This document shows, piece after piece, positions 6,789 to 11,876 of a DNA stretch of 11,876 bases. The translations under genes and the position numbers were made by a program. Positions within the stretch are counted from its first letter, which is position 1; each line of letters begins with the position of its first letter. The notes beneath the pieces are model-generated. The model searched no databases. It was not told the origin of the DNA and worked only from the letters and a program-made list of their open reading frames with translations. Source of the DNA: Caldifarciminota bacterium (lineage in GTDB: Bacteria > Hydrothermota > Hydrothermia > LBFQ01 > DSFT01); the NCBI GenBank assembly GCA_015494735.1, contig WGAQ01000026.1:1-11876 (forward strand), given 5' to 3'.

Positions 6789-7295
6789 ATGGGGCGGCGT
6801 GTTTTATTACTTAATCAGACGTATGAACCGCTTAACATAGTCAGCCTTAGGAGGGCGATAAAACTCCTCGTCCTCCTTAAAGCAGAACTGGTTTACTTCG
6901 ATGAGGATCACCTGATAAAATCGAGCAGCATCTCCATACCCCGCCCCGTTGTGATACGGCTAAAGAGGTACATCCATCTCAAGTACAGGGAGCCCCCGCT
7001 CACGAAGAAGAACATCCTCCTCAGGGACAACTACACGTGTCAGTACTGCGGAACGAGGAAACCTCCCCTTACAATAGACCACGTAATCCCCAAATCGAGG
7101 GGCGGGAAGGACACCTGGGAGAACCTCGTAACCGCATGCGTAAAATGCAATGCAAAGAAGGGGGACAGGACCCCCGAAGAAGCAGGAATGAAACTCCTTT
7201 CCAGACCCCGGAAACCCACGTACTTCGAACTCATAATAATGAGAAGCAGGATAGATGACGAAAGGTGGAAAGAATTCTTGTTCTTAAACTACTGA
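6789..7295 (+). CDS. HNH endonuclease-family protein
   Basis: The 168 residues have the stand-alone HNH nuclease layout. The N-terminus VLLLNQTYEPLNIVSLRRAI is typical of a widespread bacterial HNH family. The nuclease core follows with a first zinc pair CQYC (Cys84, Cys87), the ID-H motif (Asp97-His98), Asn112 in WENLV, and a second pair CVKC (Cys117, Cys120) followed by N-AKKG-DRTP. Zinc ligands and catalytic His are all present, so it should cut or nick DNA with a divalent metal; the biological target of this family is not established. The ATG lies five bases after the TPR stop, has no Shine-Dalgarno sequence, and is likely reached by termination-reinitiation. The first codons include TTA-TTA, codons rare in the neighbours. 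Its 3' end overlaps the Omp85-like gene by about 30 bases. Confidence 0.92.
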   Translation: MGRRVLLLNQTYEPLNIVSLRRAIKLLVLLKAELVYFDEDHLIKSSSISIPRPVVIRLKRYIHLKYREPPLTKKNILLRDNYTCQYCGTRKPPLTIDHVIPKSRGGKDTWENLVTACVKCNAKKGDRTPEEAGMKLLSRPRKPTYFELIIMRSRIDDERWKEFLFLNY

Positions 7296-8266
7296 CCGAC
7301 ACCCTCAACGTAGGTGCGGTGGTGGATTCCGTACAGGAAAGTCTCAGAAATCAGGGATATCTGAATGCCAGAGTCAGGGTTCAGGAGATGTACACAGTGG
7401 GGGATACGGTTAAAATAGTGCTCAGCGTATGGAAGGGATTCCCATACATAAGCAGATACGTGAGGACAGAAGGATACCTGACCTCCCTGATGTCTTACAG
7501 AGCCATTGCATCGAAGCAGTCCGGCAGAATTCTGAATATCCGCTCCATTCAGGAGGAATTGAGAAAACTGGACGAAATGTTCGGGAACAGGAGCACGAGC
7601 GACATCAGGGGGGACACGCTGGTCATTCGCAATACCACCGGACCCCGATTTCAGGGGAATATATACGTGGCTGACAGCATAAGGGGAAGCATAGAGGGGA
7701 AGTGGGATGGCCTGGAGATATACTACAGCGAGAGAAAGGCCCTGGCCTCCATTCTCATAGGATTACCATCACGCCACCCATCCGCTCTGAAATTCAACTA
7801 CAGAAGGGAACTGCACGAGACCTACAGAGTTATGATAGCAAGGCCCGGAATATCCGCAGGTATAAAGTACAGGCCGGCATCGGGCATGGGTTTCGCAACG
7901 GATATCCACCTGGAGGAATTCGCAGGCAGACTGGAATATCTGGATGGATGGACTGTGGAGGGATTCCTCGATACGAAATTCCTGAAAACCGGATTGTACT
8001 TCTCCCGTACGGATACCACATTCGTGGGAGGGGCACAGGACATCCACGGCTACAGGGAAAATTCCCTGATGGCATACAAATACCTGTATATGAAAGTGGA
8101 GATACCCGTTGCAGGGGGCATATTTCTCTTCGTACAACCCCACTGGATAAACCGGAGCAGAACGATTGTCTCCTTTGGAGGCGGATTCGAGAGCAGGAAT
8201 TTCAGAATATTCGCTGCAAAAGCGGGGGGAAATCCCCCCACCCTCCACGTGATAATCAGAAATTAA
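7265..8266 (+). CDS. short Omp85 (BamA/TamA)-like outer-membrane protein with POTRA-like N-terminus
   Basis: Residues about 10-70 look like a POTRA domain (SVQESLRNQGYLNARVRV, then WKGFPYISRYVRTEG). A second, weaker POTRA-like part runs to about 140. The rest is alternating beta-strand sequence with an Omp85-like loop motif, FVGGAQDIHGY (253-263), in place of the usual GG...(V)RG(F/Y). Omp85 proteins insert or transport proteins across the outer membrane. This one is very short: about 190 residues remain for the barrel, too few for the usual 16 strands. It has no normal signal peptide. The frame opens at 7259; GTG at 7265 has a poor ribosome site, while an AGGTGG stands five bases before an ATT codon at 7274, another possible start giving MLVLKLL. 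The last residue is Asn, not the aromatic common in barrels. The gene is translated from the TPR-HNH mRNA. Function as an insertase is unproven. Confidence 0.7.
   Translation: MERILVLKLLTDTLNVGAVVDSVQESLRNQGYLNARVRVQEMYTVGDTVKIVLSVWKGFPYISRYVRTEGYLTSLMSYRAIASKQSGRILNIRSIQEELRKLDEMFGNRSTSDIRGDTLVIRNTTGPRFQGNIYVADSIRGSIEGKWDGLEIYYSERKALASILIGLPSRHPSALKFNYRRELHETYRVMIARPGISAGIKYRPASGMGFATDIHLEEFAGRLEYLDGWTVEGFLDTKFLKTGLYFSRTDTTFVGGAQDIHGYRENSLMAYKYLYMKVEIPVAGGIFLFVQPHWINRSRTIVSFGGGFESRNFRIFAAKAGGNPPTLHVIIRN
8215..8239 (-). terminator. probable Rho-independent terminator of the minus-strand barrel gene
   Basis: On the minus strand, 16 bases after the stop at 8256, GGGGGG-ATTT-CCCCCC forms a six-G:C stem, followed by a short U-tract in GCTTTTGC. 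It lies inside the 3' end of the convergent Omp85-like gene, where the same bases encode an AKAGGNPP segment. The stem resembles the hairpin at 3830-3847. Confidence 0.6.
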
Positions 8267-9827
8267 TCTGCCTGTAAATCCAGAATCTGGCTATTATGCT
8301 GCCAGAGGACAGCGTATGCACGTACTGGGTATCCTCCAGTATGCCATACTTTTCGAAAACCGTGAGTGAGCCGGGTCTGGCCCATCCGTACTTGAGCCTG
8401 GTTCCGGGTATGAAGTATCCCAGTATCACTCCGATGTCTGCGAAGTCGGCATAGACGAACCTGAAGGTCAGATCGAATTCATAACCTATATCCAGGGAGT
8501 AGGGCTGATTGGGCTGGAGGGGGTAATCGGTGGGGTTGGCAGTGTAGAATTCATACTGCGGCCCCCAGTATTCCCAGTATGCGAAGAAGTCGAACCTGGT
8601 CTTCAGGGAGTGGAATATGGTATAGGGAGCCGTTTCGAAGTAAACGTTGAGCACCCTCAAATCGGAGAGATCGCTTCCGAAAACATCCCTGTACAGGCCC
8701 GGCTTCATACCAAAGGTGAAGATTTCTCCCAGACCGCTCCACTTACTCCAATCGCTGTTGACGTTGAGTTCGCTCCTGAGTGTGGGACTGAACCACCCCT
8801 CGTAAACATCCGGAGTGGTACCATCGTCCCCCTGAAAACTGGAATAACCTATGCCGAACGAAAAGGTTTCGCTGGCATCGTACCTAACGTTTATGGTATA
8901 GGCCAGAGAATTGAACCTGAAGCCGGGGCAGTTGTTCCCATCCACATCTGGGTCACAACCCCTCACCACTTCATAGAGCTGGTCTGGAAAATCGTTGTAA
9001 ATGGGCTTCTTGGCAAGCCACTGACCAAACAGATATCCGAGTTCCGCCTTCAAACTGAACTTCTTTATGGGTCCCACATCGAGATAGAACCCGGTCCAGA
9101 AGGGCAGAAAGGCTTCCAGGTTTCTGTCCTCCAGCATGGTGGTGAGATACAGATTCATGGCAAAGGGCTGGTCCTCCCTCCTGGTCTTCCTGAGCACTAT
9201 GCCATAGGTCTCCAGGTCGTACTTGGTACTGATCCACTTGTATGCCTTCGTGCTATCCGTGTTGTATGCAACGGGAAAGTAGGTAATGTCTATCTGGTTT
9301 CCACCTCCCTCGGAGAGTTTGAGATACAGAAAGTCCAGATATATGGGTTGCTGCTCCGTGAACTGCATCGTGAGGCCGAAGGTATTATAACCGGTTCCGT
9401 AGAAGTCGGATATCAGGAGACCGGAACCGTAATTCATCCTCATCCGTCCACCGTATATGAATGCCTTCTGTGCAAATGGCCAGTGCAGTGTATCGCTTAT
9501 AATGTATGCTTCGCTGAGGAATGGATAATTTTTCCTGGGATATCCCGAATATATTCCCCACCAGGTCAATCCCAATCCTATGATAAATGCCTCGTTAATG
9601 ACCAACTGGGACCTTACCCTGGCGTATCCAGCCTGAAACATCTCGTTCTGGGCTGGAACACCTACTCCGGTCAGATCAGGGATATGGGAGGTCACGTAAA
9701 CGTTCGTGGCGAGTATCTCCCCGTCGAAATATGCCTGAACCACATCCCCGGTCCTGAACAATTCCATTTGTCCGTAGGCGAAGCTGGATAGCCCCGAAAT
9801 CAATATTATTCCCAGAACCTTTCTCAT
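8256..9827 (-). CDS. outer-membrane beta-barrel protein of unknown function
   Basis: The 523 residues begin with a normal Sec signal (Arg-Lys, then LGIILISGLSSFAYG, cleavage near AYG-Q). They continue as tyrosine-, phenylalanine- and glycine-rich amphipathic strands ending in WIYRQINF, whose terminal Phe matches the C-terminal signature recognised by the barrel-assembly machinery. A segment with GGRMRMNYGSGLLISDF recalls alginate-export-type or porin-like barrels, but the match is too loose for a named family. The start at 9827 is chosen because the signal peptide begins there and TAAAATTA lies 10 bases upstream; 36 upstream codons of open frame are excluded. No Shine-Dalgarno sequence is present. 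The 3' end converges on the Omp85-like gene with an 11-base overlap. A disulphide is possible in the loop with CDPDVDGNNC. The substrate is unknown. Confidence 0.78.
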   Translation of the reverse strand: MRKVLGIILISGLSSFAYGQMELFRTGDVVQAYFDGEILATNVYVTSHIPDLTGVGVPAQNEMFQAGYARVRSQLVINEAFIIGLGLTWWGIYSGYPRKNYPFLSEAYIISDTLHWPFAQKAFIYGGRMRMNYGSGLLISDFYGTGYNTFGLTMQFTEQQPIYLDFLYLKLSEGGGNQIDITYFPVAYNTDSTKAYKWISTKYDLETYGIVLRKTRREDQPFAMNLYLTTMLEDRNLEAFLPFWTGFYLDVGPIKKFSLKAELGYLFGQWLAKKPIYNDFPDQLYEVVRGCDPDVDGNNCPGFRFNSLAYTINVRYDASETFSFGIGYSSFQGDDGTTPDVYEGWFSPTLRSELNVNSDWSKWSGLGEIFTFGMKPGLYRDVFGSDLSDLRVLNVYFETAPYTIFHSLKTRFDFFAYWEYWGPQYEFYTANPTDYPLQPNQPYSLDIGYEFDLTFRFVYADFADIGVILGYFIPGTRLKYGWARPGSLTVFEKYGILEDTQYVHTLSSGSIIARFWIYRQINF

Positions 9828-9835
9828 GATACCAC

Positions 9836-9843
9836 TAATTTTA
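9836..9843 (-). promoter_or_regulatory. -10-like box TAAAATTA before the outer-membrane barrel gene
   Basis: TAAAAT ends 10 bases before the ATG at 9827, giving a predicted leader of about 2-4 bases. A partial -35 (TTTCCA, 17-base spacer) lies within the last codons of the RsuA-like gene. No terminator separates the two genes, so some readthrough is possible. Confidence 0.55.
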
Positions 9844-9855
9844 AAGGCAAATGCC

Positions 9856-10476
9856 CTATCTGGAAAGTATGTAGTCCACCAGTGCGACCTTTTCGTCTTC
9901 AGAGAGAGGCCTGTACTCCCCTTCCCCCAGGTCATCCGGAAGGACTATGGGCTCTATCTCTATCCTCTTCACATTGACCACATTCGGAATCTTCTCTCTG
10001 AGTTGATGAAATCTGAGTTTCGCAGTGGTCAGTTTCAGGAGATTCTTCCCGATGGTGGTATACCTGGCCCCCTCTATCTTCAATCTGTCGCGGGGAGGCC
10101 GGGAGAGTTTGACTATGTAAGTGCGCTTTATATGGGATTCTCTGAATTTCCTCAGGAGTTCGGAATCGTTGGTCAGTATGAGGAGACCCATATCCTCCTT
10201 CTCCAGGGGCTCCAGGGGGAGAAGGTGCATTATCTCTCTGGGAACGAAGAATTCCCCGGCGGGTTTATTGTACATGACGTACTCCTTCCGCCTTACATAG
10301 GGGTTTATACGGTACCCCTTGAAAGTTATGGAACTGGTGAAGGGATTCACCATGGCGCGGGGGTCCCGCACGGGCTTTCCATTGACCTTTATATGACCCC
10401 TCTTTATGTAGGCGTAGGCCTTCCTCCGGGGAAAATAACCCGAATCCAGAAGAATCTGGAGCAGGGGCTTATGCAT
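9856..10476 (-). CDS. RsuA/RluB-family pseudouridine synthase-like protein with altered active site
   Basis: Family members convert specific uridines in rRNA to pseudouridine. The 206 residues show an S4 RNA-binding domain (about 3-55, with SGYFPRRKAYAYIKRGHIKVNG), then the synthase fold: YNKPAG (69-74), GLLILTND (97-104), KRTYIVKL with Tyr120, and the late motif FHQLREKI (156-163). The catalytic motif is abnormal. Where relatives have G-R-L-D-x-x-T-x-G-L-L, this protein has E-P-L-E-K-E-D-M-G-L-L, so the essential Asp is Glu92 and the Arg is Pro90. The segment between KPAG and this site is also shorter than usual. The protein keeps RNA-binding parts but may not catalyse. The ATG at 10476 overlaps the preceding stop by eight bases, with a weak GAGG upstream. 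It is last in the glyQ operon. Confidence 0.9.
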   Translation of the reverse strand: MHKPLLQILLDSGYFPRRKAYAYIKRGHIKVNGKPVRDPRAMVNPFTSSITFKGYRINPYVRRKEYVMYNKPAGEFFVPREIMHLLPLEPLEKEDMGLLILTNDSELLRKFRESHIKRTYIVKLSRPPRDRLKIEGARYTTIGKNLLKLTTAKLRFHQLREKIPNVVNVKRIEIEPIVLPDDLGEGEYRPLSEDEKVALVDYILSR

Positions 10477-10810
10477 CGAAGGCCTCGCCGGTGAAGTCCA
10501 GCATCATCTCATCCATGATGGAGAAGTCCATCTCATCTATGGACGAAACATCCAGTTCGGAGAGGACTTCGAGGAATTTATCGGCATCCCTGTAATCCAT
10601 TACATTCCCCTCTTTCAGATAGGAAACCAGACCCATTATGGAAGCCACCAGACTGGCTATCCCGCTTCCGTTCAGTTCCTTCAGGGTCTCGATCCCGGAA
10701 TCCTCCTCCATTCCACCGCTCTCCTTCGAATAGAGGTAGGATGTGAAGAAGAGCCTGAGGGCCCTTGCCAGTTCCTCCCTTATCCGCTCCATCCTGTCCT
10801 TATCCTTCAT
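10469..10810 (-). CDS. small acidic protein of unknown function in the glyQ operon
   Basis: I do not recognise these 113 residues. The N-terminal 30 are a basic amphipathic helix (MERIREELARALRLFFTSYLY). A glycine/serine-containing middle with a mildly hydrophobic helix follows (about 50-66, SGIASLVASIMGLVSYLKEG). The last 45 are strongly acidic and rich in Met, Asp and Glu (SELDVSSIDEMDFSIMDEMM). No signal peptide or metal motif is seen, so it is probably cytoplasmic, perhaps an adaptor. It overlaps glyQ by 11 bases upstream and the RsuA-like gene by eight bases downstream, so its expression is coupled to both. GGGAGAGG lies directly before the ATG at 10810; Met7 (10792) is an alternative start. 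The two overlaps and codon use like the neighbours support a real gene. Confidence 0.78.
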   Translation of the reverse strand: MKDKDRMERIREELARALRLFFTSYLYSKESGGMEEDSGIETLKELNGSGIASLVASIMGLVSYLKEGNVMDYRDADKFLEVLSELDVSSIDEMDFSIMDEMMLDFTGEAFDA

Positions 10811-11657
10811 CCTCTCCCACCATCTTTAAGTAAGCCTTCGCCACCATGTTGGCGGCCTTTCGAATCCTTCCTATGTAAATGGCTCTCTGGGAAGGGGAAA
10901 TGGAGCCCCGTGCATCCAGCACGTTGAAAGTGTGAGACATCTTTATCACCATATCGTATGCCGGGAATACCAGTCCCCTATCCAGGAGACGGGGGACCTC
11001 CTTCTCGTAGAAATCGAAGGCTTTCATGTGGAAATCCACATCTGCTTCCTCGAAGTTGTAGATGCACCACTGCCTTTCGAATTCCCTGTAGATGTCTCCC
11101 CACGTGTACTTATCGTTCCACCTTATGTCGAATATGGAATCCACATTCTGGACGAACATGGCTATCCTCTCGAGACCGTAAGTGATTTCGGCAGAAGGCA
11201 CCTTCAAATCCACAGAACCGGACTGCTGGAAGTAGGTGAACTGGGTTATCTCAAGACCATCCAGCCACACCTCCCATCCCAGACCCCATGCACCCAAGGT
11301 GGGGCTTTCCCAGTCGTCCTCCACGAATCTCACATCGTGTTTCTCTATCTCTATTCCCAATTCTTTCAAAGACTGAAGATAAATTTCGATTACATCATCC
11401 GGAGGGGGCTTGAGTATCACCTGAAACTGATGGTACTGCTGGACCCTATTGGGGTTCTCCGCATACCTTCCATCCTTGGGCCTGCGGGTGGGTTCCACAT
11501 AAGCCGTATTCCACTCCTTCGTATCCAGAACCCGCAGAAAGGTGGCGGGGTTGAAGGTACCCGCACCCACTTCGGAATTATAGGGCTGCATTATGACAGC
11601 CCCCCTGTCCTTCCAGAACCTCTGGAGCCTCAGGATTATCTCATCGAAGGTAAGCAT
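10800..11657 (-). CDS. glyQ: glycyl-tRNA synthetase alpha subunit
   Basis: GlyQ is the catalytic class II subunit that activates glycine with ATP; it works as alpha2-beta2 with GlyS, which binds tRNA. The 285 residues are full length and colinear with the family: LTFDEIILRLQRFW at the N-terminus, QPYNSEVGAGTFNPATFLRVL, the motif 2 region YVEPTRRPKDGRYAENPNR followed by QQYHQFQVILKP, GAWGLGWEVWLDGLEITQFTYFQQ, and motif 3-like EITYGLERIAMF. The ATG at 11657 is the family start. It has no Shine-Dalgarno sequence; TAAAATTA ends 12 bases before it. Unusually, no glyS follows: the next genes are an unknown acidic protein and an RsuA-like protein. Separate glyQ and glyS also occur in Aquifex-type genomes, so glyS probably lies elsewhere. 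Confidence 0.98.
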   Translation of the reverse strand: MLTFDEIILRLQRFWKDRGAVIMQPYNSEVGAGTFNPATFLRVLDTKEWNTAYVEPTRRPKDGRYAENPNRVQQYHQFQVILKPPPDDVIEIYLQSLKELGIEIEKHDVRFVEDDWESPTLGAWGLGWEVWLDGLEITQFTYFQQSGSVDLKVPSAEITYGLERIAMFVQNVDSIFDIRWNDKYTWGDIYREFERQWCIYNFEEADVDFHMKAFDFYEKEVPRLLDRGLVFPAYDMVIKMSHTFNVLDARGSISPSQRAIYIGRIRKAANMVAKAYLKMVGEDEG

Positions 11658-11667
11658 CAGAAGGATT

Positions 11668-11675
11668 TAATTTTA
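11668..11675 (-). promoter_or_regulatory. -10-like box TAAAATTA before glyQ
   Basis: The box lies between the stop of the PPC/DUF296 gene and the glyQ ATG, with 12 bases from TAAAAT to ATG and hence a leader of roughly 5 bases. A possible -35 (TCGATA, 17-base spacer) falls in the last codons of the upstream gene. There is no room for a T-box or other leader control. Confidence 0.55.
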
Positions 11676-11678
11676 CAC

Positions 11679-11876
11679 TTAGTCTTCCACCCTATCGATG
11701 AGAGCCAGGTTGCGCTCCGGATACATCTTCCTTACTATTTTTCCGGAATCCCTGAATATGAACACCTCCAGGGTTCCCGTTATGGTCCCCTCGAAAAGGT
11801 GCCCCCCGAAAGCCCTGAACTGATTATCGGAAAGGGTTATGTGGATATGGAGTATGGGCTTTTCATCCAGAACCCC
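11679..11876 (-). CDS. PPC-domain (DUF296) DNA-binding protein, C-terminal fragment (runs off right edge)
   Basis: The visible 65 residues read through KPILHIHITLSDNQFRAFGG, then HLFEGTITGTLEVFIF, and end in YPERNLALIDRVED. The HxH pair, GGHL and the following E-G-T-I-T-G-T-L-E-V-F-I strand are hallmarks of the PPC/DUF296 fold, found alone in many bacteria and fused to AT-hooks in plants. The bacterial single-domain proteins have a His metal site, and their cellular role is unclear. The stop at 11679-11681 lies only 21 bases from the glyQ start, and the glyQ promoter box fills that gap. The start and any N-terminal extension are outside the window. Confidence 0.85.
   Translation of the reverse strand, partial: GVLDEKPILHIHITLSDNQFRAFGGHLFEGTITGTLEVFIFRDSGKIVRKMYPERNLALIDRVED

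Noticed and set aside
9828..9935. 36-codon upstream extension of the barrel gene
   Set aside because: It overlaps the end of the RsuA-like gene and would bury the signal peptide inside the protein.
11658..11678. T-box or other riboswitch before glyQ
   Set aside because: Only 21 bases separate glyQ from the upstream stop codon, which is too short for any structured leader.

Overview
The window reads as a chromosomal segment of a diderm, probably thermophilic bacterium of an uncultured-type lineage. Bacterial signs are the alpha subunit of the bacterial two-subunit glycyl-tRNA synthetase, an RsuA-family protein, YceI, an Omp85-like protein and a second outer-membrane barrel. Thermophile-like signs are a short archaeal-style Rad50/Mre11 pair, heavy AGG/AGA arginine and ATA isoleucine codon use, purine-rich coding strands and very tight gene packing. 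I cannot name the phylum from the sequence; something like WOR-3/Hydrothermae would fit, but that is a guess. There are no tRNA, rRNA, CRISPR or IS signals.

Layout: (1) 1-203, minus, N-terminus of a ZIP-family metal transporter running off the left edge. (2) 257-3809, minus, mre11-rad50 operon for double-strand-break processing. (3) 3849-5406, minus, three-gene envelope electron-transfer operon in transcription order: YceI-like protein, four-helix b561-type membrane protein, diheme c-type lipoprotein. (4) 5407-5607, a divergent intergenic region. (5) 5608-8266, plus, TPR protein, HNH endonuclease and short Omp85-like protein. (6) 8256-9827, minus, an outer-membrane barrel gene converging on and overlapping group 5 by 11 bases. 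(7) 9856-11657, minus, glyQ, a 113-residue acidic protein of unknown function and an RsuA-family pseudouridine-synthase-like protein with an abnormal active site, all overlapping. (8) 11679-11876, minus, C-terminal part of a PPC/DUF296 protein running off the right edge.

The most striking non-coding signal is an 8-mer, TAAAATTW, found once before each of the six transcription-unit starts visible in the window and nowhere else that I could find. In five of the six it sits only 6-12 bases before the ATG, where no Shine-Dalgarno sequence exists, so it looks like a -10 box driving leaderless or nearly leaderless mRNAs. Several downstream operon genes (rad50, the b561-like gene, the cytochrome lipoprotein) instead carry good GGAGG/GAGG ribosome-binding sites. 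The window therefore appears to show two translation-start modes sorted by operon position. Other points of interest are the RsuA-like protein with Glu in place of the catalytic Asp, a minimal Omp85-like protein without a recognisable signal peptide, and very short uncharged signal-peptide-like N-termini on several envelope proteins.
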